Source of the DNA: Ceratothoa steindachneri
Taxonomy: Eukaryota > Arthropoda > Malacostraca > Isopoda > Cymothoidae
Reading direction: 5' to 3'
Assembly: GCA_963969495.1 (NCBI GenBank)
Contig: OZ018328.1
Span: 1,116,001 to 1,180,000 of the forward strand
DNA length: 64,000 nucleotides
The position numbers and the translations under genes were made by a program. Below are positions 33,656 to 43,284 of the stretch, one piece after another. The notes below the pieces were generated by a model that did no database searches, was not told the origin of the DNA, and saw nothing but the letters and a program-made list of their open reading frames with translations. Each line of letters starts with the position of its first letter. Position 1 is the first letter of the stretch.

Positions 33656-34051
33656 ATAAGAACATAAGAAAAGAAGGAGACTGCAAAAGACCATTCATGG
33701 CCTACACTTGGCAGCTCCTGTTCCATTCAACACACAAAAGATTTCTTACCAGAGAAAAGTCATCAACATTGTCACCCTTTACAGGAGTTCGTCAGATCTA
33801 ATCTACAATATACATAAAATGCATCCAGAGGATTATGTCCATTCATGCAACCGCAAAATATAATCTTCCCACTCCTTAGAAAAATATATACATATGTACA
33901 CAAAAAAAAGTCAGTCCCATCTAGCAGCATCATCCATATATTTATCTAATCTATTATTAAAACTACCCAGAGAGGAGGCTTCTATCACATGTCTAGTGAG
34001 CCTATTCCATTCATCTACCACACAATTTGTAAACCAATTCCTCCCAATCTC
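33656..34051 (-). pseudogene. K ORF2 C-terminus and 3' UTR
   Basis: Minus-strand coding from 34051 reads EIGRNWFTNCVVDEWN and EASSLGSFNNRLDKYMDD, the counterpart of the FTNRVVDYWN...F..RLDDYM end of J. The 3' UTR follows and ends at 33656 in CTTTTCTTATGTTCTTATA. The preceding residues (SNGFKLDKYRF) are encoded at 34169-34205, on the far side of a CR1 tail insertion, which proves the original continuity. Confidence 0.75.
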
Positions 34052-34168
34052 CTTCCCCTGGTGATGGTGCTTTTTGTGGGTGGGTTTTGACGGAGGCGGA
34101 TGACCTTTGATAGGCCCTTGTGGCTTTTGTCATCCATGTAATTATGTTATGTTATGTTATGTTATGTT
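34052..34168 (+). mobile_element. 5'-truncated CR1 (G/J family) 3' tail in K
   Basis: Only the last ~115 bp: CCCCTGGTGATGGTGC, the GGATGAC...GTCATCC hairpin and (TTATG)n. It splits the C-terminal coding region of K. Confidence 0.8.
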
Positions 34169-34205
34169 AAACCTATACTTATCAAGCTTAAACCCATTGC
34201 TACGT

Positions 34206-34799
34206 TGTAGCGGGCCAAAAAATTTAGACTAACCCCAATCGATCCAACCCGCTTCCTACACTAATCCGGACGTGAGAAATCGAAGGAGAATGAAACAGAT
34301 TGTATGTACAGTCCTTTACTAACACGAAAAAAAATACAATATTTACAAAAATATGGGTAAATATGCACCCAATGAGCCTATATATATATATATATATACT
34401 AAATCAATCCTATCTTGGAACCAAATCAATCAAAAAATATATATTAATACTAAGAGTGCATATACAAAAGGGGACAACCAAAACAAGAGACAACAAAAGA
34501 GGAGTTTTCTTACGTGGTACCACGGTTTATTATTTGCCGGCTTCCCCGGGGGAAAATCTTGTTGGTAGTCACTCTTGTGACAAAATTGGGTGTGCAGGGC
34601 TTATGGTGCCTGCCACCTCGGAGCTCAGTTGACTTTAAGGTCTACTCAAGTACCATTAGAAGACTTCTTATATCTTCTTTGAATATCTTACAGTGGCTCT
34701 TGCAAAATGCAGGCAATGTTTTTGTTGGTTTTGTTCTTTTGTTCTTTTTTTTTTTTTTCTATTCTGGTACTTTAACGCTGTCTCATATAATCTTTAACA
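34206..34799 (-). repeat. Solo LTR (A/C/F-related) in K ORF2, TSD ACGT
   Basis: 594 bp with TG...CA ends. The inner-type end GGCCCGCTACA is at 34206-34216 (as complement) and the other end reads TGTTAAAG. It is flanked by ACGT at 34202-34205 and 34800-34803. No internal sequence is present, so it probably arose by LTR-LTR recombination. It shares the Gypsy LTR core with C (GTGGTACCACGGTTTAT) but has a different start. Confidence 0.85.
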
Positions 34800-34803
34800 A
34801 CGT

Positions 34804-37609
34804 GTTCTGTCATGTTCACTAAGTATAAGAACCTTACCCAGATCCCCTTTATTATATCCTTTTACCCATTTGAAGACTTCAATCAATTCCCCTCTGACTC
34901 TTCTCCTTTCCAATGTATGTAGATTTAGTTTCCTGAGCCTTTCACCATAAGGTAAGTTCCTTAGCCCACCAATCATCTTTGTCATCCTTCTCTGCACAGA
35001 CTCAAGACAATCAATATCCTTCCTATAATATAGTGACCAAAATTGTACTGCGTAGTCTAGATGAGGCCTAACTAGCGCCAGATACAGTTTTAGAATGACT
35101 TCAGCACTCTTATTGCTTACACTCCTCCTAATGAATCCAAATATCCTATTAGCTTTATTCTTAGCATTTAGACATTGCTTTCTAGGACGAAGGTCTGAAC
35201 TTACCAAAATACCCAAGTCCCTCTCACAATCAGTCCTCCCTAAAATTCTCCCATTTAATTTATAACTATTCAATGGATTATTTCTACCTATACTAAGTAC
35301 ACTACATTTGTCTATGTTAAACTTCATTTGCCATTTTGCGGCCCAATTGGACAGAATGGTCAATTCCTCCTGCATTACAACAGCATCAGAATCAGCCCTA
35401 ATGGCCCTACCTAGCTTAGTATCATCAGCAAATTTACTCAGGTCACTACTTATACCTATGTCAAGATCATTGATATAAATTAGGAATATAGCAAGGGACC
35501 CAAAACAGATCCTTGTGAAACTCCACTGCTAACACACCCCCACTCAGATTTAACTCCATCTATACTAACTCTTTGCTGTCTGTCACCAAGCCATGACTGA
35601 ATCCACCTAAATATACTGCCATCGATCCTGTGTGCTTTAACTATGCTCAGAAGTCGTAAGTGTGGCACTCGATCAAAAGCCTTACTAAAGTCCAAGTATA
35701 AAATATCATAGTTTTCATCATTATCTGCTGCTTCATACACCTTACTATAAAAAGACAGCAAATTAGTCAGACAGGATTTACCCTTACTAAAACCGTGCTG
35801 TGATTCTTTTATCAACTTATGCTTATCCAAGTGATCTCTAATATTCCTTGCTATAATAGATTCCATCATTTTCCCTACCACTAATGTCAAACTTACTACT
35901 CTGTAATTAGACATATTTGTTTTATCCCCTTTCTTAAATATAGGTATCACATTGGCTTTCTTCCATGCCACTGGCAAAATGCCACTCTCCAATGATTTTC
36001 TAAAGATGCATGCTAGGGGCTCACTTAACACATCCTTACATTCTTTCAAAATTCTAGGAAAGACCTCATCAGGACCGGGTGCTTTACTACTTTTGATTTT
36101 ATCAATTTCCTTTGTCACTATCTCCTTTGTGATCAAGATATCCTTTAATTTCTCTTCATCATTACCCCGAAAGATCATTGATACCTCGGGTATATTTAGA
36201 GTATCCTCCTGTGTAAATACTGAGAGAAAAAAGTCATTTAGCATTCCAGCCATTGAGTCCCTATCACTCACTAATTCTCCATTGGAATCTATAAGTGGGC
36301 CTATTTTATCTCTAACCTTAGTTTTGTATAATTGATAAAAACTTTTAGGATCTTCCTTTGCCCTATTTGCCACTCTAATTTCATAATTTCTCCTTGCTAC
36401 TCTAACTAACTTTTTAACATCTCTTGCTAGTTCATTATATCTCTGCCTTAAGTGATCCTCTCCATTTTTTATTTTCCTATAAATGCCCTTTTTAATGCCA
36501 ATATAATGCTTAATTTTATCTGTCATCCATTTTGGGTCATTATTTTTAGTCCTAATCTCCTTATATGGAATGTTAATCATCTGACCTGTAATTAATTGCT
36601 CAATTATTCTTTCATACTCCTCTTCAATTATAATCTCTTCCTCCTGGTGATTATTGTCTCCACTAACTGATATCATTAAATCTATTCCTGATTTGATTTC
36701 ATTGCCTGGTTTCTGTACAACTGCCTCCAGGTAAGTCCTTAGCCCATTATAATTTGCTCTTCTAAAGTCAGGAATTTTAACATTGTTCATGCTACTATCA
36801 ATACCATTCCATTTCATCTTGAATCTAATTTCACAATGGTCACTATTACCCAAATTTCCTCCAATCTCAGTATCCATAATAAATTCCTCCCTATTTGTCA
36901 GAACTAAATCCAGTATATTATTACCTCAAGTGGGTTCGTTAATAATCTGCCTCAGAAAATTATCTTGGACAACATTCAAAAATTCCTCAGCCTCCTGATC
37001 ACCCACAAGAGCTTCCCAGTCTATATTTCTATAATTAAAATCGCCCTTTATGCACACATGCTTACTTCTACATGCCCATTCAATCTCCTGCCACAGAAGA
37101 TTTGAAGCTTCCTTACTAAGATTTGGTGGTCTGTATAATAATCCTATGACAAGCTTGTTTTTACCTTCCTTTACATTTAGCCATAATGACAGTGTTATTT
37201 AATTTAATTGTACTGTTTACACAACACTGGAGATTATCTTTAATATAAATAATAAACCCTCCTCCTCTCTTCCTATTCCAAGGTTTAAAGTGATTACCTG
37301 CCAAATCAAGCCATGATTCTGTTATCGCAATTATATCAAAATTCTCTTCACTCACTAACGCTCTTAAGAGATCTATCTTATTCCTTATACTCCGACCATT
37401 TGTGTAGTATATTTTTAAGGTTTTTTATTATTCCCATCTTCATTGCATTGTGCTTTTTTTATTCCTAGTTATCTGCTCATTCACTTGTGCATTAGTCCCC
37501 CTATAATGCATCAGTATGCCCTCTCCCCTAAATATTCCTCTATCTCTGCATCCCTTCCATTTCCTACACCTGCCCTCTATTCCTGTAATTCCCTTACCTC
37601 TAACAGCTT
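34804..37609 (-). pseudogene. ORF2 (endonuclease-RT) of K, broken
   Basis: The endonuclease is partly readable: 37161-37355 gives FDIIAITESWLDLAG and GGGFIIYIKDN. Then 35480-36877 (465 aa) covers the end of EN (LGNSDHCEIRF) and RT: KSSKAPGPDEVFPRILK, NVIPIFKKGDKTN, SYRVVSLT-type block, [13 protein letters not shown] and [13 protein letters not shown] shift at about 35480 precedes YINDLD and KFADDTKLG (about 35400-35460). The C-terminal part is 34804-35375 (LVRPHLDYAVQFW). Frame changes near 37440 and 35480 and the nested insertions inactivate it. Confidence 0.85.
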
Positions 37610-38128
37610 CTAGTTTCCCACCCGTAAAGACCTAATCACACTATCCAGCTCCCCCCAAGGAACCTCAACACCTGCCCGACTAAGATGGAGCCCATCAATC
37701 GCATACAACCTCCTATTCCCGTAAAACCCTCCCCAGACATCTACAAACACCAATCCTAGCTCCTCACACAGTCCTTTCACAAATTCATTCAAACCAATTG
37801 CACGCAACAACCATTCTACCCCCACATCCAATCTCGGAAGCACACCAGAAACAACACCTTTTACCCTGCTTTTACTCATCGTTTCAACTAACCTTTTATA
37901 CTGCTCACGTAACTCACATGTACCCACCTTCTTTACATCATTCACTCCCACATGCGTAATCACAACTGCATCCCTCTCACACCCAGAAACCAGCCTATCA
38001 TACCTCTCACAAACATCACTTACACCAGCACCCGGCAGAGAAACTCTCATTCCCTTCCACTTGCTATCACTCAACTTCCTATCTAAATACCTAATCTGAG
38101 AGTCACCCATCACTAGTACCTCAGTCAT
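37610..38128 (-). pseudogene. ORF1 esterase domain of K
   Basis: SGNH hydrolase half of ORF1: LVMGDSQIRYLD, ITHVGVNDVKK and AIDGLHLSRAG, all catalytic Ser, Asn, Asp and His blocks intact. It ends VGN-TAG at 37610. The N-terminal half is displaced to 42743-42962 by J. The first ~20 residues of the longest open frame here are coded by the J tail and are not ORF1. Confidence 0.8.
37613..37619 (-). promoter_or_regulatory. Candidate -1 frameshift site at K ORF1 end
   Basis: GTG GGA AAC TAG on the minus strand, so GGGAAAC is in slippery phase just before the stop. The -1 frame stays open for roughly 50 codons before this decayed copy is shifted near 37440. Confidence 0.5.
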
Positions 38129-38134
38129 TCTCCT

Positions 38135-38435
38135 ATAACATAACATAACATAATTTAACGGATGACAAAAGCCACAAGGGCCTATCAAAGGTCATCCGTA
38201 TCCATCAAATCCCACCCATATAATGCATCCATAGGATTTTGTCAGATCATGCAGCTACAATATACAATTTAACAATCCATAGGAATGTCCAACCATGCAT
38301 CTACAATATATAATTTAAAGCCTCCATAGGAGTCTGTCAAAAACAAAATCAAAATCCCCCAAAATATACAATAAAAAGAAACTGCATCCACAGGAATGAG
38401 TCAAGAAACATATCCACATACCAAAAAGTAAGAAA
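38135..38435 (-). other. 3' UTR, terminal hairpin and tail of J
   Basis: After the ORF2 stop at 38436, about 300 bp of AT-rich UTR ends with GGATGAC...GTCATCC and TTATGTTATGTTATAGG. The region 38215-38400 contains several diverged copies of a TACAATATACAATTTAA-containing unit. Confidence 0.7.
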
Positions 38436-41402
38436 TTAACCCTCCATCCCCATATAATCATCCAATCTGCGCTTGAAAACATTCAAGTTTGGGCTGTCTA
38501 CAGTCTCAGGTGGCAAACTATTCCAATAATCCACCACTCTGTTAGTGAAAAAATATTTTCTAACATCCAGTCTGCACCTCTGTTTTTTAATCTTTAAGTG
38601 GTGGCCTCTAGTTCTATTACTACCTTCTAACTCAAATAACTTGCTGAAATCTAATTTATCCATCCCAGAAAAGATTTTAAAAAGCTCAATCATATCTCCC
38701 CTCACACACCTTCTTTCAAATGAAAACATATTTAATACCCTCAGTCTATCTTCATATTGAAGGTGCTGCAGGGATGGTATTATTTTTGTTGCCCTCCTTT
38801 GTACTGACTCTAATAAGTTTATATCATGTCTAAAATGTGGTGACCATGCCTGTATACAGTACTCTAAATGTGGCCTGACATAAGAGTTGTATAGTTTAAG
38901 GATGACCTCCTTACTCTTGTAGCTAACGTTTCTTTTAATGTAACCTAGCACCCTATTTGCTCTATTTTTTGCCTCAATACACTGCTTTGAAAATTTCAGT
39001 GACCTATCTACTACCACTCCTAAGTCTTTCTCATCTTCAACTGAATTAAGCCAATATCCATCCATCTCATAGCTAAATTCCCTATTATCTCTCCCCATGT
39101 TAATAACTTTGCATTTATTAAGGTTAAAAGTCATCTGCCACTTCTGAGCCCAAGCTAACAGCTTATCTAAGTCACCCTGCACTTTAAAGCTACCCTCAAC
39201 CTCTTTGACTACAGCTGCCAATTTAGTGTCATCAGCAAAAATTGACACTTTGCTATTTACACCTTGCCCAAGATCATTTACATAGATTATAAATAATAAA
39301 GGGCCTAAAACTGATCCCTGAGGTACGCCACTAATAACATTCCTCCACTCTGACCTCACTCCATTCAGTACAACTCTCTGTTTCCTATTTTTCAGCCATT
39401 CAGTTATCCAATTTAAAACGTTCCCACATATCCCATGCAGCTTTAATTTATGAACTAGTCTTCTATGTGGAACCTTATCAAAAGCTTTGCTGAAATCTAA
39501 GTAGATCACATCAACTTTCTCACCCCTATCTAATTCTTTAGTTACATAATCCATAAAATCCAGTAAATTAGTTAAACACGATCTATCTTTTCTAAAACCA
39601 TGCTGAGCATCATTAATTAACCTGCTACTCTCTAGATGATCAGAAATTCCCTTCTTAACCATCTTCTCAAGAATTTTACAGACTATAGAAGTTAAGCTTA
39701 CTGGTCTAAAGTTATTTGGGTCCTCTTTGCTTCCCTTTTTAAAAATTGGCACTACATTTGCCAATTTCCAATCATTTGGTATTTCTCCAGACTCTAGTGA
39801 TCTAATAAATATCTTCTCGAGAGCTACTGCAATACTTTCTACACCTTCTTTGAGTATCCTAGAATGAATGTTGTCAGGGCCAGATGCCTTACTAGTATTT
39901 AACTGAATTATAAGCCCTTTAATTTCTTCTCTGTCTATATTAATAGAATTTATCACTACTTCCCTTGACCTAGAATTATCATCAATTAATCTAACTGGTT
40001 TCTCTTCTGTGAATACTGAAGCAAAATGATCATTAAGGACCTCTACTATTTCCTCATCAGATTCTTTCAAAACCCCTCCATATTTAATAGGCCCTATTTT
40101 ATCACTGTTAGATTGATTATTGATTCTATAATAGCTAAAGAATTTTTTAGGATCTTTATTATTATTTTTAGCTAAATTAATTTCTGCTGTCCTTTTGGTC
40201 TTCTTAATAATCTTATTTAGTTCATTTCTGGTTGACCTATAATGGTTTAAATTATCTAAACTACTCTCACTTTGTAATCTCTGGTATGCCCTTTTTTTCT
40301 CTGAAACTTTATTAGCTATTTCTTGGTTCCACCATAATGGTTTCCTACATTTCTTCCTAATAGACTTCATCGGAATACACTGTTCCTGAACCATGTTTAA
40401 TATAGTCTTAAAAATATCCCACATCTCATAAGTATTCTTTCCATGGAATTCTATATCCCACCTAATCTGATTTAGCATGCTGCGTAATTTATCGTAATCT
40501 CCCCTATAAAAATTTGGAATTTTCGTGGAGTTTGTCGTTGTTCTACCCTTAACTATTTGCAAATTAAACCGAACCATCTGATGATCACTGTTTCCCAATG
40601 ATTCCCCTACACTCAATCCTTGAACTAAGTGATCATCATTTGAAAGAATTAAATCTAATATATTGGCACCCCTTGTTGGCTTATTAACAAATTGGATCAA
40701 AAAGTTATCCTCAAAACACTCCATAAACTTACAACTTGCTCTATCTCTTCCTATCATATTTTCCCAGTCTACAGAAGTTAAATTAAAGTCACCAAGAATA
40801 ACTGTATCTTCTTTGCATCCTTCACTTATTTCCCTAATCATTAACTCATCGATACAATCAGTCTGTCCTGGTGGTCTATAAAAAGCTCCCAAGTGTATTT
40901 TCCTATTTTTACCAACCTTAATATCTATCCATAATGATTCACCTTCTCCTTGCTTTATAGAGTTATTTAGATTTGAAGAAATGCTATTTCTGATATAAAT
41001 AATCAACCCACCACCAGTCCTATCTCTCCTTTGACTAATGTACATAGTATAACCCTCTAGTTCAAATTCACTGACATTATCATTAAATATATTTTCATTA
41101 ACCCATGATTCAACTATACATATTATATCTATATCTTCATGAATGATATAACTAAATAATTCATCCTTCTTATTTCTAAGACTACGAGCATTTGTGTAAA
41201 GACAAATCAGCCCACCTATCCCTGAAGCACCTGAGGGCCTATCTCCTCTGCATCTCCTTTCTCTCTTTCCCCGACCCTGTACTCTTGTATTTCCCTGACC
41301 ACTTTCACTACTCAAGTAGTTTAACCCTAAAGCACTTCCATTAGCCTGCCTACCTTCTACAAATCTGTGTTTGCTTCCTTTCCCTGCCTCACTTTGAGCC
41401 AT
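38436..41402 (-). CDS. ORF2 of J: APE endonuclease and reverse transcriptase
   Basis: 988 aa, uninterrupted. The endonuclease spans about residues 62-290: TNARS (Asn71), VESW (Glu98), GAFYRPP, GDFN (Asp205, Asn207) and NSDH (Asp273, His274). A linker includes CRKPLWWN (352-359). RT covers about 500-800: [46 protein letters not shown] (Asp636), [13 protein letters not shown] and FADD (722-725, catalytic). The C-terminal connection has YVRPHLEYCIQAWSPHF and FTNRVVDYWN. It nicks the target and primes cDNA synthesis there. ATG 41402 lies 26 bases after the ORF1 stop, but the frame is -1 to ORF1 and open to the GGGAAAC at 41432-41438, so fusion translation is possible. Confidence 0.93.
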   Translation of the reverse strand: MAQSEAGKGSKHRFVEGRQANGSALGLNYLSSESGQGNTRVQGRGKRERRCRGDRPSGASGIGGLICLYTNARSLRNKKDELFSYIIHEDIDIICIVESWVNENIFNDNVSEFELEGYTMYISQRRDRTGGGLIIYIRNSISSNLNNSIKQGEGESLWIDIKVGKNRKIHLGAFYRPPGQTDCIDELMIREISEGCKEDTVILGDFNLTSVDWENMIGRDRASCKFMECFEDNFLIQFVNKPTRGANILDLILSNDDHLVQGLSVGESLGNSDHQMVRFNLQIVKGRTTTNSTKIPNFYRGDYDKLRSMLNQIRWDIEFHGKNTYEMWDIFKTILNMVQEQCIPMKSIRKKCRKPLWWNQEIANKVSEKKRAYQRLQSESSLDNLNHYRSTRNELNKIIKKTKRTAEINLAKNNNKDPKKFFSYYRINNQSNSDKIGPIKYGGVLKESDEEIVEVLNDHFASVFTEEKPVRLIDDNSRSREVVINSINIDREEIKGLIIQLNTSKASGPDNIHSRILKEGVESIAVALEKIFIRSLESGEIPNDWKLANVVPIFKKGSKEDPNNFRPVSLTSIVCKILEKMVKKGISDHLESSRLINDAQHGFRKDRSCLTNLLDFMDYVTKELDRGEKVDVIYLDFSKAFDKVPHRRLVHKLKLHGICGNVLNWITEWLKNRKQRVVLNGVRSEWRNVISGVPQGSVLGPLLFIIYVNDLGQGVNSKVSIFADDTKLAAVVKEVEGSFKVQGDLDKLLAWAQKWQMTFNLNKCKVINMGRDNREFSYEMDGYWLNSVEDEKDLGVVVDRSLKFSKQCIEAKNRANRVLGYIKRNVSYKSKEVILKLYNSYVRPHLEYCIQAWSPHFRHDINLLESVQRRATKIIPSLQHLQYEDRLRVLNMFSFERRCVRGDMIELFKIFSGMDKLDFSKLFELEGSNRTRGHHLKIKKQRCRLDVRKYFFTNRVVDYWNSLPPETVDSPNLNVFKRRLDDYMGMEG

Positions 41403-41428
41403 TAAATTTCCCTGACCACTATCAAAAC

Positions 41429-42529
41429 CTAGTTTCCCGCCTCTAAAGACCTAATAACACTATCTAATTCCCGCCACAAAACCTCAACCCCATCTCGGCT
41501 CAGATGGAGTCCATCCATCGCATACAAACCCTTATTCCCATAAAACCCACTCCAAACATCTACAAATACCAATCCTGACTCCTCGCACAAACCTTTCACA
41601 TATTCATTCAACCCCATTGCACGAGACAACCATTCCATCCCCACATCCATTCTGGGAAGCACACCTGAAACAACGCCTTTTACTCTACTTTCACACATCC
41701 TTTCAATCAGCCTTTTATACCGCTGTCGTAACTCACAAGTACCCACCTTCTTTACATCGTTTACTCCGACATGTGTAATCACAACTGCTTCCCTCTCACA
41801 CCCAGACACCAACCTATCATACCTCTCACACACATCATTTACACCAGCACCCGGCAGACAAACTCTCACTCCCTTCCATTTACTTTCATTCAACTTCCTA
41901 TCTAAATACCTAATCTGAGAGTCACCCATCACAATCACCTCAGTCATTCTCCTATTCTCTCTAGGCCTAGTATTACCCTCCCTCCTGCTCTCACTCATTC
42001 GACCTCCTATTCTACTTTCAGGCACGGCCACACCAGGCAAATCTCTTTCAAATTCTTTCTCTCTCAGGGCATCAAATCTGTTAGTTAGCCTAACAGGTTC
42101 CATGTCCCTCTCATTCACACACCTAACCTGTCCTAACTTATCTATTCTGTTCACTTTCACCCACCACTCATCATCACTTACTTCACTTACTGCTTTCTCT
42201 CCAGTCCCTGTTCTAGGCCTAACTTCCTCCCTCCTGGTCCCAATCTGACTCTTCAAACGTACACTTGCATCTCTTCTCACTTCAGACACTAAATCGTTCA
42301 GTCTCAAGCATTCCGCACGTAATCGACTCACCTCCTCAGTCAAAGCACATACACGGCACTCAGACACATTCACTCTCCTCTCTACACCACAGACATCGCA
42401 CACTACATACACACTACTTTCAAAAGGCATACTCTCTACATCCAAACAGTCAGCCATACTTAAACAAGAACAATAATAGAAACAAAAACTTACAAACAAC
42501 AAGAATTTGACCCCAATTTGTGCGCGCAA
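41429..42529 (-). CDS. ORF1 of J: zinc motif, coiled coil and SGNH esterase
   Basis: 366 aa from ATG 42529. A second ATG at 42457 (Met25) avoids an odd hydrophobic leader (residues 8-24) and is probably the real start. CDVC and CRVC (Cys44, 47, 58, 61) form a CX2C-X10-CX2C zinc-type motif. A predicted coiled coil follows (about 62-90), then a linker containing DDEWWVKVNRIDKLG. The SGNH hydrolase has GDS (Ser204), THVGVND (Asn257) and DGLH (Asp339, His342). ORF1 proteins of CR1-like elements with esterase domains are known; they bind the element RNA, and the esterase substrate is unresolved. The ORF ends GGA AAC TAG. Confidence 0.88.
   Translation of the reverse strand: MRAQIGVKFLLFVSFCFYYCSCLSMADCLDVESMPFESSVYVVCDVCGVERRVNVSECRVCALTEEVSRLRAECLRLNDLVSEVRRDASVRLKSQIGTRREEVRPRTGTGEKAVSEVSDDEWWVKVNRIDKLGQVRCVNERDMEPVRLTNRFDALREKEFERDLPGVAVPESRIGGRMSESRREGNTRPRENRRMTEVIVMGDSQIRYLDRKLNESKWKGVRVCLPGAGVNDVCERYDRLVSGCEREAVVITHVGVNDVKKVGTCELRQRYKRLIERMCESRVKGVVSGVLPRMDVGMEWLSRAMGLNEYVKGLCEESGLVFVDVWSGFYGNKGLYAMDGLHLSRDGVEVLWRELDSVIRSLEAGN
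41432..41438 (-). promoter_or_regulatory. Candidate -1 frameshift site at J ORF1-ORF2 junction
   Basis: The minus strand reads GCG GGA AAC TAG; GGGAAAC is in slippery phase. The -1 frame (GGG AAA CTA GGT TTT...) has no stop through ATG 41402 into ORF2. No convincing downstream stem was found by eye. Confidence 0.6.
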
Positions 42530-42742
42530 GTTTAAAACCTGCTAATCAAGATGGCCCCGAAGTAAACAAAAGTCACTTTCTCACCAAAACAAAATAACCA
42601 CAATTTATACAAAATAACCACAATTGAACTTTGTTATATTAACCAAATATATGATTTTATAACTTAATATTTATGTTTATGTCACACACCAAAGTATATC
42701 AAATAATCAAAATATTCTGAGAGCTCTACGAAACACGTGCTA

Positions 42743-42962
42743 CCTGCTCTCAGTCACACTACCACCCATCCTGCTTTCATCCACAATCACACCAGGCAAA
42801 TCACTTTCACACTCTTCGTCTCTCAGGACATTGAATCTGTTAGTCAACCTAACAGGTTCTATGTCCCTCTCATTCACACACCTAACCTGTCCTAACTTAT
42901 CTATCCTATCCATTTTCACCCACCATTCATCATCACTCACAACTTCCACACTGTTCCCAGTC
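42743..42962 (-). pseudogene. ORF1 N-terminal piece of K
   Basis: Encodes [18 protein letters not shown] and NERDIEPVRLTNRFNVLRDEE, matching residues 116-166 of J ORF1. It is cut by J at 42742 and by the (TA)n tract at its 5' side, so the zinc motif is absent. Confidence 0.8.
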
Positions 42963-42966
42963 CTAG

Positions 42967-43073
<107 letters not shown>

Positions 43074-43284
43074 CAATATGTACACAAAAAAATAAATATA
43101 TATATAAAGTGACAGCACTGGTGTACAAAAAATAATACTGGATCTGATTTATATAAAAAAAAAAAATTAAATCCAAGGAAGGGAATGATGAGGAGAATGA
43201 GACATCTTCCCAACTGGCTCTGGCTTCCACCAAGTGTCTTAGTGCATCCACCTTATACAATTGGCTAGAAAGTAGGCAAATGCA

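Larger units (their letters stand above)
38135..42742 (-). mobile_element. CR1-like element J, apparently intact
   Basis: About 4.6 kb with 5' leader (42742-42530), ORF1 (366 aa), ORF2 (988 aa), 3' UTR with hairpin, and (TTATG)n tail at 38135-38153. No stop or shift is seen in either ORF. It inserted into ORF1 of K; AGG may be duplicated at the two edges. The best candidate for a recently active element in the window. Confidence 0.85.
33656..42962 (-). mobile_element. CR1-like element K, host of three insertions
   Basis: On the minus strand: ORF1 start (42962-42743), interrupted by J (38135-42742), ORF1 end (38134-37610), ORF2 (37609-34804), interrupted by a solo LTR (34206-34799) and a CR1 tail (34052-34168), then the ORF2 C-terminus and 3' UTR to 33656. 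RT wording differs clearly from J, so K is a separate family. Its 3' end, CTTCTTTTCTTATGTTCTTA, also differs from the hairpin-(TTATG)n tail. The 5' end meets a (TA)n tract at 42970. Confidence 0.8.

Noticed and set aside
41429..42529. J ORF1 as a host secreted esterase
   Set aside because: It lies 26 bases before a full endonuclease-RT ORF, ends in the same junction as G and K, and recurs with them, so it is the element's ORF1.
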